35,298 bases of DNA, from the NCBI GenBank assembly GCA_019116705.1, contig DXBF01000013.1:1-35298 (forward strand), in the 5' to 3' direction. Below, in pieces: positions 16,461 through 25,615 of this stretch. How positions within the stretch are numbered: position 1 is the first letter of the stretch; each line of letters begins with the position of its first letter. The notes beneath the pieces are model-generated. The model searched no databases. It was not told the DNA's origin and worked only from the letters and a program-made list of their open reading frames with translations. Source of the stretch: Candidatus Gemmiger avistercoris (GTDB lineage Bacteria; Bacillota; Clostridia; Oscillospirales; Ruminococcaceae). Position numbers and translations under genes: made by a program.

Positions 16461-16484
16461 CCTTCCCGCCGCGGGGCAGGAAGG
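16461..16484. repeat. Right copy of the 24-bp hairpin; plus-strand terminator-like
   Basis: Identical to 16087-16110. On the plus strand it is followed by CGTTTTCTGTTTT, so it can end transcripts of the asnB/murE-like operon after they cross the element. Confidence 0.75.
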
Positions 16485-16495
16485 CGTTTTCTGTT

Positions 16496-17215
16496 TTACC
16501 GGGCGCGCCCCTGCAAAAGCGCCAGTTCCTCCGCCGTCAGTTCCCGCCATTGGCCGGGGGCCAGCGCCGGGTCCAGCGCCACCCCGCCGATGGACAGCCG
16601 GTGCAGGGCGTTGACCCCCGCGCCAAAAACGCCGAACATCCGCTTGATCTGGTGGTAGACCCCCTGCCGCAGCGTGACCCGCACCACGCAGGGGTCGGCC
16701 CCCGCCGGTCCCACTTCAGCCGGGGCCAGCCGCCGTCCGTCCGCCAGCGTGACCCCTGCGGCAAAGCCCGCCTGCATGGCCCCGGTCAGCGGCGTGTCCA
16801 GCGTGACAAGGTATTCCTTGGCCACATGATGGGCGGGCGAGAGCAGGTCATGGGCCAGCGCGCCGTCGTCGGTCAGCAGCACGAAGCCGGTGCTGGTCTT
16901 GTCCAGCCGCCCCGCCGGGAACAGCGCGCGCCGGGGGTAGGCGGTCGCCGCCAGGTCCACTACCGTGGTATCCCGTTTGTCCCGGCTGGCGCTGACCACG
17001 CCCGCCGGTTTGTTGAGCATCAGGTAAACGAATTTCCGATAGGCCCCGGCCAGCGGCGCGCCGTCCAGCAGGATGGCGGCGTCCTCGGGCACCTGGGTGT
17101 CCGCCTTGCGGCAGACCGCCCCTTCCACGGCCACACGGCCTTTGGCGATGGCCTTGCGGCTTTCGCTGCGGGTCAGGCCGGTGCGCGCGGCCAGGTAACG
17201 GTCCAGCCGCATCAT
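16496..17215 (-). CDS. rsuA: RsuA-family 16S rRNA pseudouridine synthase
   Basis: A 239-residue enzyme of the RsuA/RluB/E/F family, which isomerises a uridine in rRNA (U516 of 16S rRNA for RsuA itself). The N-terminal S4 RNA-binding domain (MRLDRYLAARTGLTRSESRKAI) spans residues 2-60. The catalytic domain has LNKPAGVVSA and the active-site motif GRLDKTSTGFVLLTDDG with its Asp. The C-terminus has GVYHQIKRMFGVFGAGV, the conserved KRM(F/L) segment. The start ATG overlaps the stop of the upstream YbaK-type gene (ATGA), so they are coupled. RsuA versus RluB subfamily is judged on length and motif only. Confidence 0.88.
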   Translation of the reverse strand: MMRLDRYLAARTGLTRSESRKAIAKGRVAVEGAVCRKADTQVPEDAAILLDGAPLAGAYRKFVYLMLNKPAGVVSASRDKRDTTVVDLAATAYPRRALFPAGRLDKTSTGFVLLTDDGALAHDLLSPAHHVAKEYLVTLDTPLTGAMQAGFAAGVTLADGRRLAPAEVGPAGADPCVVRVTLRQGVYHQIKRMFGVFGAGVNALHRLSIGGVALDPALAPGQWRELTAEELALLQGRAR

Positions 17216-17706
17216 GCGCCGTGCTCCTGGGTGATGGCCGCCGTTTTGCCCCGCACCGCGCGGATCAGGTCGGCGGGCGCACATTCGATCTGGGTGCCGA
17301 TGCGCCCGCCGGACACCAGCATCGCGGGCTGGGCCAGGCAGCTCTCGTCAAAGACCGTGACGTACTGCTTCTTCATGCCCACCGGGCTGCAGCCACCCCG
17401 GATGTACCCGGTGACCTTGTTGATGTCCGCCACATGGATCATCGCCACGCTCTTGACCCCGGCGGCCTTGGCGGCTTTTTTCAGATCCAGTTCCGCCAGC
17501 ACCGGCACCACGAACACATAATAATTGCGGTCGGCCCCCTGGGTGACCAGCGTTTTGAACACCCGCGCCGGGTCCTGCCCGGTCAGCCGGGCCACCGTGG
17601 CGCCATCCACCGCCTGACCCTCCTCATGCGGGTATTCGTGGGCCGTATAGGCGATCCTGGCGCGTTCCAGCATGCGCATGGCGTTGGTTTTTGCTTCTTT
17701 TGCCAT
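17212..17706 (-). CDS. ybaK: YbaK/EbsC-type Cys-tRNA(Pro) deacylase
   Basis: A 164-residue YbaK-domain protein that hydrolyses Cys mis-attached to tRNA-Pro, acting as a freestanding editing factor. Visible are the N-terminal MAKEAKTNAMRMLERA, the helix RVFKTLVTQG, the motif VPVLAELDLKKAAKAAG, and the family GYIRGGCSPVGMKK near 103-116. ATG 17706 with GGGGGAA upstream is preferred over an earlier in-frame Met. It has its own promoter at 17738-17766 and is translationally coupled to the pseudouridine synthase. Confidence 0.92.
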   Translation of the reverse strand: MAKEAKTNAMRMLERARIAYTAHEYPHEEGQAVDGATVARLTGQDPARVFKTLVTQGADRNYYVFVVPVLAELDLKKAAKAAGVKSVAMIHVADINKVTGYIRGGCSPVGMKKQYVTVFDESCLAQPAMLVSGGRIGTQIECAPADLIRAVRGKTAAITQEHGA

Positions 17707-17737
17707 CGTAGTTTCCCCCATTCCGTATTCGGCCTTT

Positions 17738-17766
17738 ATTATAAGCCGGAGAAAAAAAATCCGCAA
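17738..17766 (-). promoter_or_regulatory. Promoter of ybaK-rsuA
   Basis: -35 TTGCGG (17766-17761), 17-bp spacer, -10 TATAAT (17743-17738) on the minus strand. Its -35 is 6 bp from the -35 of the divergent aroF promoter. Confidence 0.8.
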
Positions 17767-17772
17767 GAGGCC

Positions 17773-17801
17773 TTGACTTTAACGCTTTAAAGTGTTAGAA
17801 T
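17773..17801 (+). promoter_or_regulatory. aroF promoter with an inverted repeat in its spacer
   Basis: -35 TTGACT (17773-17778), 17-bp spacer, -10 TAGAAT (17796-17801). Within it, ACTTTAA-CGCT-TTAAAGT (17776-17793) is a perfect 7-bp inverted repeat lying between the two promoter boxes, where a repressor would exclude polymerase. The regulator is unknown. Confidence 0.8.
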
Positions 17802-17840
17802 CCCGGTACAGATGTAGAACGAAAGACAGGAGTATTTGCT

Positions 17841-18860
17841 ATGATCATCGTACTGAAGCAGCACGCCCCCGACGCCCAGGTGCAGGCTTTCTGCGCCGAA
17901 CTGCGCGGCATGGGCTTTGAGATCAACGATTCTGTGGGCAGCGACACCCACATTCTGGGCCTGATCGGCGATACCAAGGCCCTGGCCGAAAGCTGGGTGC
18001 TGGCCAACCCGGTGGTGGAGACCTGCCGCCGGGTCAGCGAGCCTTACAAGAAAGCCAACCGCAAATTCCACCCCGACGACACCGTGGTGGATGTGGGCGG
18101 GCACAGGATCGGCGGCGGCCACTTTGCCGTGATGGCCGGCCCCTGCAGCGTGGAAGGCCCCGAACAGATCACCGGCATCGCCCGCCGGGTGCAGGCGGCC
18201 GGGGCCGGCATCCTGCGCGGGGGCGCGTTCAAGCCCCGCACCAGCCCCTACAGCTTCCAGGGCCTGCGGGCGGAAGGGCTGGAACTGCTGCAGCAGGCCC
18301 GCGCCGCCACCGGCCAGCCCATCGTGACCGAGCTGATGAACAACGAGCACATCCCGCTGTTCGAGGAAGCCGGGGTGGATATGATCCAGATCGGCGCGCG
18401 GAACATGCAGAACTTTGAACTGCTGAAAGCCGTGGGGCGCCTGAAAGTGCCGGTGCTGCTCAAGCGGGGGCTTTCCTCCACGCTGGAAGAACTGGTCATG
18501 AGCGCCGAGTACATCATGGCCGAGGGCAACCCCAACGTGGTGCTCTGCGAGCGGGGCATCCGCACGTTCGAGCCCAGCATGCGCAACACGCTGGACATTT
18601 CCGCCGTGCCGATGCTGAAGAAAATGACCCACCTGCCGGTGGTGATCGACCCCAGCCACGCGGCGGGCATCGCCTTCATGGTGCAGCCGCTGGCCCAGGC
18701 TGCGGTGGCCGCCGGGGCGGACGGGCTGATGATCGAGGTGCACAACGACCCGGCCCGCGCCAAAAGCGACGGCGCCCAGAGCCTGACCCCCGACCAGTTC
18801 GACGCGCTGATGGCGGTGATCCGCCCCGAACTGGAGTTCTTTGGCAAGACGCTGAACTGA
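17841..18860 (+). CDS. aroF: 3-deoxy-7-phosphoheptulonate synthase (DAHP synthase)
   Basis: A 339-residue DAHP synthase that condenses phosphoenolpyruvate and erythrose 4-phosphate as the first step of the shikimate pathway. It has the short N-terminal ferredoxin-like domain of the type I-beta class (MIIVLKQHAPDAQVQAF, residues 1-70), then the TIM barrel with AGPCSVEG at 99-106, GGAFKPRTSPYSFQG at 131-145, LKRGLSST and VVIDPSHAAG. The N-terminal domain is the usual site of aromatic feedback control. CAGGAG lies 8 nt before the ATG. It is monocistronic between its own promoter and a strong terminator. Confidence 0.96.
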   Translation: MIIVLKQHAPDAQVQAFCAELRGMGFEINDSVGSDTHILGLIGDTKALAESWVLANPVVETCRRVSEPYKKANRKFHPDDTVVDVGGHRIGGGHFAVMAGPCSVEGPEQITGIARRVQAAGAGILRGGAFKPRTSPYSFQGLRAEGLELLQQARAATGQPIVTELMNNEHIPLFEEAGVDMIQIGARNMQNFELLKAVGRLKVPVLLKRGLSSTLEELVMSAEYIMAEGNPNVVLCERGIRTFEPSMRNTLDISAVPMLKKMTHLPVVIDPSHAAGIAFMVQPLAQAAVAAGADGLMIEVHNDPARAKSDGAQSLTPDQFDALMAVIRPELEFFGKTLN

Positions 18861-18865
18861 AAAAC

Positions 18866-18895
18866 AAAAAAGGACGGCTGCGGCCGTCCTTTTTT
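18866..18895 (+). terminator. aroF terminator, bidirectional
   Basis: Stem GGACGGC/GCCGTCC with TGCG loop, with A6 before and T6 after, directly after the aroF stop. It also suits the convergent zinc-ribbon gene. Confidence 0.9.
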
Positions 18896-18926
18896 GTCTG
18901 GTTTTTAAAGAGCGCGGCCGCCCTGC

Positions 18927-19286
18927 TCAGGCCGAGCAGGAGGCAAAAAAGATCGGGAACAGTTCCACGAGCAGGACCAGCAGTATGACCCAGCCCACCG
19001 AACGGTAGATCTTGCGCCTGGAATCCCGCCTGTTTTCCTGCTCCTTGCGGGCCGCATAGCTGCCCTTGGGGCGCTGCGGCGCCCGTTTTTCCGGCGGGCA
19101 GGTGTAAAACGGCGTCTTGCCGGGGGTCTTGCGCACACGGTGCAGGACTTTTTCGCCGTTCACATCGTGGGTATGTACGCTTTCCCCTTCACTGCGGAGC
19201 GAATAGCGTTTTTCCGTAGCGTAAGGCATGCCGCAGTCCTGGCAACGCCCGTCGATGACATCACCGCCGCAAAAGCTGCATTTCAT
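18927..19286 (-). CDS. Zinc-ribbon, single-span membrane protein of unknown function
   Basis: A 119-residue protein. Residues 3-19 hold a CxxC...CxxC ribbon (CSFCGG and CQDCGM). A hydrophilic middle contains Arg and Lys rich segments (RPKGSYAARKEQENRRDSRRK). Residues 97-117 form one hydrophobic helix (SVGWVILLVLLVELFPIFF). A cytoplasmic zinc ribbon with a C-terminal membrane anchor is the simplest topology. GGGAGGG precedes the ATG at 19286. A -10 TATAAT at 19355-19350 has a weak -35. I do not recognise a named family. Confidence 0.75.
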   Translation of the reverse strand: MKCSFCGGDVIDGRCQDCGMPYATEKRYSLRSEGESVHTHDVNGEKVLHRVRKTPGKTPFYTCPPEKRAPQRPKGSYAARKEQENRRDSRRKIYRSVGWVILLVLLVELFPIFFASCSA

Positions 19287-19420
19287 AAAGGCCCTCCCTT
19301 TCTGTTCCCGTTTTCTGTTCTGAACTTTCTCTGTACCTGGTACTTTATTATTATACAGGATTCCGCCGCAAAAGAACAGAACTTTTTCGCCCTTTTTCGG
19401 GCCCCGGCGGCGCGGGGCGC

Positions 19421-19458
19421 AAAAAAAGCCCGCGGCGACCGCACAATTCGCCGCGGGC
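19421..19458 (-). terminator. Terminator of the ilv operon
   Basis: A perfect 10-bp stem GCCCGCGGCG/CGCCGCGGGC (19428-19437 and 19449-19458), followed on the minus strand by seven Ts. It lies 21 nt after the ilvD stop. Confidence 0.92.
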
Positions 19459-19479
19459 CAGGGTCTGGCAAAGGCCGGT

Positions 19480-21138
19480 TTACTGCAGCACCGCGCCCAG
19501 GTTGGCGCTGGTGACCAGCCGTGCATACCGCGCCAGCCAGCCCGTTTTCACGTTGGGTTCGGGCTGGACGTAGGCCGCCTTGCGGCGGGCCAGTTCCTCG
19601 TCGCTGACGGCGAGGTGGATGGAGGCGTTCGGAATGTCGATCTCGATCGTATCCCCTTCTTCGATCAGGCCGATGGGCCCGCCGGAAGCCGCCTCGGGGC
19701 TGACGTGGCCGATGGCCGCGCCGCGGGACGCGCCGGAGAACCGGCCGTCGGTGATAAGGGCGACCGTGGTATCCAGCTTCATGCCCGCCAGGGCGCTGGT
19801 GGGGTTGAGCATCTCCCGCATGCCGGGGCCGCCCTTGGGGCCTTCGTAGCGGATGACCACCACGTCGCCGGGATGGATCTGCCCCGCGTAGATGGCGGCG
19901 ATGGCGGTATCCTCGCTGTCGAACACGCGGGCCGGGCCGCTGTGGACCTGCATTTCGGGCGCGACGGCGCTGCGCTTGACCACGCAGCCGTCGGGGGCGA
20001 TGTTGCCCCAGAGGATCTGCAACCCGCCGGTGGGGCTGTAGGGGTCGTCGATGGGGCGGATGGCCTTTGTGTCGAGGATCTTGGCCCCGGCGATGTTCTC
20101 GCCCAGGGTCTTGCCGGTGACGGTGGGCACCTCCAGGTCCAGCAGGCCCTTCTTGGCCAGTTCGGCCTGCACCGCCGGGATGCCGCCCGCCTCATACAGG
20201 TCGGGCATATGGGTGGGGCCCGCCGGGGCCAGATGGCAGAGGTTGGGGGTTTGGGCGCTGATCTCGTTGAAAAGTTTCAGGTCGATGGGCACGCCCGCCT
20301 CCTGGGCGATGGCCAGCAGATGCAGCACCGTGTTGGTGGAGCAGCCCAGGGCCATATCGCAGGTCAGCGCGTTGCGGATGGAACGCTCGTTGACGATCTG
20401 GCGCGCGGTGACCCCGCGCCGCACCAGATCCATGACCGCCATGCCCGCATGTTTGGCCAGCTGCAGCCGCTTGGCGTACACCGCCGGGATGGTGCCGTTG
20501 CCGGGCAGGGCGATACCGATGGCTTCGCACAGGCAGTTCATGCTGTTGGCCGTGTACATGCCGGAGCAGGAACCGCAGCCCGGGCAGCAGTTGCAGGTGC
20601 AGTCCTCCAGCTGTTCGCCGTCGATGAGGCCCGCTTTGTAAGCGCCCACAGCCTCGAACATTTTGGACAGGCTGACTTCCTCGCCGCCGTAGCGGCCCGC
20701 CAGCATCGGCCCGCCGGAACAGACCACCGCGGGCACGTCCATACGCACGGCGGCCATGAGCATGCCGGGCACGATCTTGTCGCAGTTGGGCACCAGCACC
20801 AGGCCGTCCAGCTGGTGGGCCATATACATGGTCTCCACGCTGTCGCAGATCAGTTCCCGGCTGGCCAGGGAATACTTCATGCCCACATGCCCCATGGCGA
20901 TGCCGTCGCACACGCCGATGGCGGGCATCAGGATGGGGGTGCCGCCGGCCATTCGCACACCGGCCTTGACGGCATCCGCGATCTTGTCCAGGTTCATATG
21001 GCCGGGCACGATCTCGCTGTAGGCGCTCACCACGCCGATCAGGGGGCGCTCCAGCTCCTCCGGCGTATAGCCCAGGGCGTAGAACAGGCTGCGGTTGGGC
21101 GCCCGTTCCGGGCCTTTTTTCACATTATCGCTGTTCAT
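19480..21138 (-). CDS. ilvD: Dihydroxy-acid dehydratase
   Basis: A 552-residue iron-sulfur dehydratase that removes water from the dihydroxy acids of the Ile/Val pathway. Cluster ligand regions are seen in [12 protein letters not shown] and in the cysteine-rich [21 protein letters not shown], written here as [13 protein letters not shown] and SMNC. Substrate segments [14 protein letters not shown] and [11 protein letters not shown] are present. The ATG at 21138 has GGAGAG upstream; the longer reading runs through a structured repeat element and is rejected. It is last in ilvB-N-C-D, separated from ilvC by 400 bp holding repeat copy 2, so it may have a separate leader. Confidence 0.96.
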   Translation of the reverse strand: MNSDNVKKGPERAPNRSLFYALGYTPEELERPLIGVVSAYSEIVPGHMNLDKIADAVKAGVRMAGGTPILMPAIGVCDGIAMGHVGMKYSLASRELICDSVETMYMAHQLDGLVLVPNCDKIVPGMLMAAVRMDVPAVVCSGGPMLAGRYGGEEVSLSKMFEAVGAYKAGLIDGEQLEDCTCNCCPGCGSCSGMYTANSMNCLCEAIGIALPGNGTIPAVYAKRLQLAKHAGMAVMDLVRRGVTARQIVNERSIRNALTCDMALGCSTNTVLHLLAIAQEAGVPIDLKLFNEISAQTPNLCHLAPAGPTHMPDLYEAGGIPAVQAELAKKGLLDLEVPTVTGKTLGENIAGAKILDTKAIRPIDDPYSPTGGLQILWGNIAPDGCVVKRSAVAPEMQVHSGPARVFDSEDTAIAAIYAGQIHPGDVVVIRYEGPKGGPGMREMLNPTSALAGMKLDTTVALITDGRFSGASRGAAIGHVSPEAASGGPIGLIEEGDTIEIDIPNASIHLAVSDEELARRKAAYVQPEPNVKTGWLARYARLVTSANLGAVLQ

Positions 21139-21237
21139 GACTTCTCTCTCCGTTTTTCTGTAGGGGTCCCGCCGGGGATGGCCCGGGCACGCACATACCC
21201 GGGCCCGGCGCAGGGCGCAAAAGACAGCTTTTTTACC

Positions 21238-21530
21238 GTCTCCATCGGCGGACATGTGCCGACGATGGAGACACATACAGGGAAATTTACCCCAAAATTG
21301 TGTGCGAGGCCCGTGGGCCGAGTGCGCGGTTTTGGGGTAAATTTTGTCGAAGGCTGTGAAGCCGAGCGCCGCCTGCGGCGGATGCAGCGAGGCGGAGCAG
21401 GGGCAGCGGTCGCAGAGTGCAAGCGCCGCTCCAAGGTGCGCCGCACGATGCGGGCACCGCAACCCGGCCTTTCCAAAGAGGGGAAACACGAGCCTTAGGC
21501 AATTGCCGTGGGCGAGTGTTGCCCCTTTTG
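21238..21530 (+). repeat. Structured intergenic element, copy 2 (long form)
   Basis: Lies between ilvC and ilvD. P1: perfect 10-bp stem GTCTCCATCG/CGATGGAGAC (21238-21247/21263-21272). P2: perfect 15-bp stem 21283-21297/21330-21344, with an inner GGCCC/GGGCC hairpin. An extra module of about 120 nt (21354-21473) is very similar to that of copy 1. P3: 21474-21488/21517-21530. It ends 7 nt before the ilvC stop codon. The rest of the 400-bp gap (21139-21237) is a GC-rich stretch with one inverted CCCGGGC repeat and no clear promoter. Confidence 0.85.
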
Positions 21531-21537
21531 ACTCTCC

Positions 21538-22704
<1,167 letters not shown>

Positions 22705-23289
22705 TTATTTTCCGGCTTTCGGCCCGTAGGTGGGGTACTGGATGCCGCTGACCTCCTGCACCGGCTTCTGCATGTGCTTGTGCATGCCGCCGCGCTCGAT
22801 GGCGGTGACGCCGGTGCGGCACATTTCCAGAATATGATAGTCCTGGAACATCAGCAGGAAGGCGTCGATCTTGCTGGGGCGGCCGGTCAGTTCAAAGACC
22901 ATGCTGTCGGGCGAGAGGTCGATGATCTTGGATTTGTAGATGCTGGCGATCTCCCGCAGTTCGGCGCGGCTGTGCACGTCGGCCGCCACCTTCAGCAGCA
23001 GCAGTTCCCGCTGCAGGCTGTTGTCGGGGTCCAGTTCAAAGACCTGGCGGGTGACTTCCAGACGGTCGGTCTGCAGCAGCAGCTGGGAGATGGCATTCTC
23101 GTCGCCGTGGGTGGTGACGGTGATGCGGCTGATGGCGGGGTCGTTGGTGGTGGAGACCGTCAGGCTGTCGATGTTGAAGCCCCGGCGGTTGAACAGGCTG
23201 GAGACCCGGGCCAGCACGCCGCGCTGGTTGTCCACCAGGATGCTGATGACGCGGCGGTCCTCCGCCGTATTTTTCTTGACAGTAGGCAT
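22705..23289 (-). CDS. ilvN: Acetolactate synthase small (regulatory) subunit
   Basis: A 194-residue regulatory subunit with an N-terminal ACT domain (SILVDNQRGVLARVSSLFNRRGFNIDSL, residues 15-42) that binds valine or another branched-chain effector and activates and inhibits IlvB. The C-terminal half has DLSPDSMVFELTG and the helix KIDAFLLMFQ, usual for IlvN/IlvH. GGAGGGG lies before the ATG, 13 nt after the ilvB stop. The C-terminal tail is longer than the shortest IlvN forms, as in IlvH. Confidence 0.95.
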   Translation of the reverse strand: MPTVKKNTAEDRRVISILVDNQRGVLARVSSLFNRRGFNIDSLTVSTTNDPAISRITVTTHGDENAISQLLLQTDRLEVTRQVFELDPDNSLQRELLLLKVAADVHSRAELREIASIYKSKIIDLSPDSMVFELTGRPSKIDAFLLMFQDYHILEMCRTGVTAIERGGMHKHMQKPVQEVSGIQYPTYGPKAGK

Positions 23290-23302
23290 CGCGGCCCCTC
23301 CT

Positions 23303-24967
23303 TTACTCCATGATGATGTCGTTGATGTCGCCGCCGCCGGGGATCATGGGCAGCACCTTTTCGTCCTTGCCGATGCGGCAGTCGATCCACGAAGGGCCTT
23401 TCTGCTGCAGCGCGTCGGCCAGGGCGGCCCGGAATTCGGCGGGGGTGGTGCAGCGGTAGCCCCTGGCGCCGAAGCCCTCGGCCGCCTTGGCAAAGTCGGT
23501 GCGGCGGTGGGGGTCGGTGTTGGAATAGCGCTTGCCGTAAAAAGCGGACTGCCACTGGCGGACCATGCCCAGCACCTGGTTGTTGAAGATGACGGTGACG
23601 ATGGGCAGGCCGTAACTGACGGCAGTGCAGCCTTCATTGAGGTTCATATGGAAGCTGCCGTCGCCGGTGAGCATGATGATCCGGGCGTCCGGCCCCAGGC
23701 CCACCTGCGCGCCGATGGACGCGCCGTAGCCGAAGCCCATGGTGCCCAGGCCGCCGCTGGTGATGAAGCCGCGGCTCTTGGTATGGTGCAGGTACTGGGC
23801 CGCCCACATCTGGTGCTGGCCCACGTCGGTGACATACACCGCATCGGGTCCGGCCTGGCGGCAGATCTCGTCGATCATCTGGTGGGGTTTGAGCTCGGTG
23901 TCGCTGTCCACCGGCTTGTAGTCGTTCTTCTGCCAGGCGCGGATCTGTTCCATCCATGCGGTGTGCCGCGCGGGCTGCACATGGGGCAGGATGGCCTGCA
24001 AAATATAGGCCGCGTCCCCCACCAGCGCCAGGTCGACGGGCACGTTCTTGCCCATCTCGCTGGGGTCGATGTCGATCTGGATGCGCTTGGCGTTGCGGGC
24101 AAAGGTATCCGGCTTGAGGGCCACCCGGTCCGAGAAGCGGGTGCCCACGGCGATGACCAGGTCGGCCTCGTCCACCGCCTTGTTGGCCGTGTAGCAGCCG
24201 TGCATGCCCAGCAGCCCCAGGTTCAGCGGTTCGCCATAGGCCAGCACACCGGCGGCCATCAGGGTGTAGGTGGCCGGGATCTCGGCTTTGGCCAGCAAGT
24301 CCCGCAGGGGCTGGCAGCCCGCCGCGCCCCGCACGCCGCCGCCGAACACCACCAGCGGTTTCCGGGCCGCGTTGATCATCGCCGCGGCCTTCTGCACACC
24401 GGCCTCGTCAAAGTGGGTGACGGTGCGCACCGGCTCGGGCGGCTGGGGCGTGAATTCGCAGGAATCGGCGGTAACGTCCTTGGGGATGTCCACCAGGACC
24501 GGGCCTTTGCGGCCGCTCTGGGCGATGCGGAAGGCGGCCCGCATGGTATCGGCCAGTTCCTCCACCCGGCGCACCGTGTAGTTGTGCTTGGTGATGGGCA
24601 TGGTCACGCCCTCGATATAGGCTTCCTGGAAACTGTCCCGCCCCAGCAGCGAGGTGGCCACGTTGCCGGTGAACGCCACCATGGGCACGCTGTCCATGAA
24701 GGCGGTCGCGATGCCGGTGACCAGGTTGGTGGCGCCGGGGCCGCTGGTGGCCAGCACCACGCCGGTGCGGCCGGTGGCGCGGGCGTAGCCGTCCGCCGCA
24801 TGGGCCGCGCCCTGCTCGTGGGCGGTCAGGATATGGCGGATGCGGTCGGAATTTTTATACAGTTCGTCGTACAGGTTCAGCACCGCGCCGCCGGGATACC
24901 CGAAAATGGTATCCACGCCCTGCTCGGCCAGGACCTCCACAAAGATCTGGGAACCGTTCAGTTTCAT
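23303..24967 (-). CDS. ilvB: Acetolactate synthase large (catalytic) subunit
   Basis: A 554-residue thiamine-diphosphate enzyme joining two pyruvates, or pyruvate with 2-ketobutyrate. The catalytic Glu is in AHEQGAAHAADGYAR near 49-63. The middle domain has VVFGGG, and the ThDP/Mg motif is GDGSFHMNLNE with IFNN about 30 residues on. GGAGAAGG precedes the ATG at 24967; the longer reading runs into repeat copy 3 and is rejected. It is the first gene of the ilv operon, under T-box control through the leader at 25224-25503. 2-Ketobutyrate can come from the nearby ilvA. Confidence 0.97.
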   Translation of the reverse strand: MKLNGSQIFVEVLAEQGVDTIFGYPGGAVLNLYDELYKNSDRIRHILTAHEQGAAHAADGYARATGRTGVVLATSGPGATNLVTGIATAFMDSVPMVAFTGNVATSLLGRDSFQEAYIEGVTMPITKHNYTVRRVEELADTMRAAFRIAQSGRKGPVLVDIPKDVTADSCEFTPQPPEPVRTVTHFDEAGVQKAAAMINAARKPLVVFGGGVRGAAGCQPLRDLLAKAEIPATYTLMAAGVLAYGEPLNLGLLGMHGCYTANKAVDEADLVIAVGTRFSDRVALKPDTFARNAKRIQIDIDPSEMGKNVPVDLALVGDAAYILQAILPHVQPARHTAWMEQIRAWQKNDYKPVDSDTELKPHQMIDEICRQAGPDAVYVTDVGQHQMWAAQYLHHTKSRGFITSGGLGTMGFGYGASIGAQVGLGPDARIIMLTGDGSFHMNLNEGCTAVSYGLPIVTVIFNNQVLGMVRQWQSAFYGKRYSNTDPHRRTDFAKAAEGFGARGYRCTTPAEFRAALADALQQKGPSWIDCRIGKDEKVLPMIPGGGDINDIIME

Positions 24968-25042
24968 CTTCCTTCTCCTCCTCGTGATTTTCAGATACGG
25001 GCTCTGGCGCCCCTCTTCCATAGAAGTCCAAATTTTCAAACC

Positions 25043-25218
25043 GTCGCCACCGGCGGACATGTGCCGACGGCGGCGACACATCCAGGGAAATTTCCCTAAA
25101 AATTGTGTGCGAGGCCACCGGCCGAGTGCGCGGTTTTGAGGGAAATTTTGTCGAAGGGGAATCCAAAGGGGGAAACATGAGCCTCAGGCATCGCCGTGGG
25201 CGAATGTTGCTCTCTTTG
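25043..25218 (+). repeat. Structured intergenic element, copy 3 (short form)
   Basis: Lies in the ilvB leader between the T-box terminator and the ilvB start. P1: 25043-25052/25068-25077 with one mismatch. P2: 25088-25101/25134-25148 with a bulged G, and inner GGCC/GGCC. P3: 25164-25177/25205-25218. The 120-nt module of copies 1 and 2 is absent; only about 15 nt join P2 and P3. P3 ends 6 nt from the T run of the T-box terminator. Confidence 0.85.
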
Positions 25219-25223
25219 TACCA

Positions 25224-25503
25224 CAAAAAACAGCCTTTGCCCCTTGAACCCAAGAGACAAAGGCTGTAACAGCGCTCTGCGGTACCACTCTTATTGGGAC
25301 GATGCGTCCCCACTCACCAGACTTCCAACAAAGTCCCGCGCAGTAACGGGCGCCCCCGTATCCGCCTACCAGCCGCAGCCTTCAGCGGATCTGCTCCGGG
25401 ATCAGTTCGCGGCCTGCCTGCCCCGCTGCCTTGCACCAACCGGCAGTTCTCTGATGGCGTGTTCAGACCGTTACTACTTCCCATCCAAGCATTTTGGAAT
25501 TTG
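25224..25503 (-). promoter_or_regulatory. T-box leader (Leu specifier likely) of the ilv operon
   Basis: A tRNA-sensing riboswitch on the minus strand. The antiterminator core AGTGGTACCGC is at 25289-25279. Stem I carries AGTA, AGAGAACTGCC and GGTTGGTGCAAGGCAG, the usual apical signals. The specifier loop reads GAA-CTG-A followed by TCCC, which pairs with the GGGA at the stem base. The codon is thus CTG (Leu) at 25405-25403; a shifted ATC (Ile) reading is less likely. The terminator stem is 25231-25239/25258-25266 with six Ts (25230-25225). Uncharged tRNA-Leu should promote read-through into ilvB. Confidence 0.93.
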
Positions 25504-25509
25504 TGTTAA

Positions 25510-25538
25510 ACTATACCGCATTTCCTCAGGGTTGTCAA
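25510..25538 (-). promoter_or_regulatory. Promoter of the T-box/ilv operon
   Basis: Consensus -35 TTGACA (25538-25533), 17-bp spacer, -10 TATAGT (25515-25510) on the minus strand, directly above the T-box leader. Confidence 0.93.
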
Positions 25539-25555
25539 GTTTTTTTGTGAAAATC

Positions 25556-25584
25556 TTGCAACTTTATGCGGCGTTGTTTATACT
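25556..25584 (+). promoter_or_regulatory. Promoter of the DUF815 ATPase gene
   Basis: -35 TTGCAA (25556-25561), 17-bp spacer, -10 TATACT (25579-25584), 31 bp above the coding start. It is divergent from the ilv promoter, with the -35 boxes 17 bp apart. Confidence 0.88.
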
Positions 25585-25615
25585 GAGAGTAGTTTCTTGG
25601 GAAAGGATCGATACT

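Noticed and set aside
16119-16658. Open frames through the repeat copies, such as those with VRRWxR or PSTKF segments
   Set aside because: Similar peptides appear at each copy because the DNA repeat is shared. The frames differ, have no ribosome site and are not conserved as protein, while base pairing is.
19615-21498. Plus-strand open frame of 627 codons opposite ilvD
   Set aside because: A shadow of ilvD that also crosses repeat copy 2; its composition is low-complexity His/Gly/Ala.
25196-25615. N-terminal extension of the DUF815 frame
   Set aside because: It is the antisense of the T-box leader and lies before the gene's own promoter.
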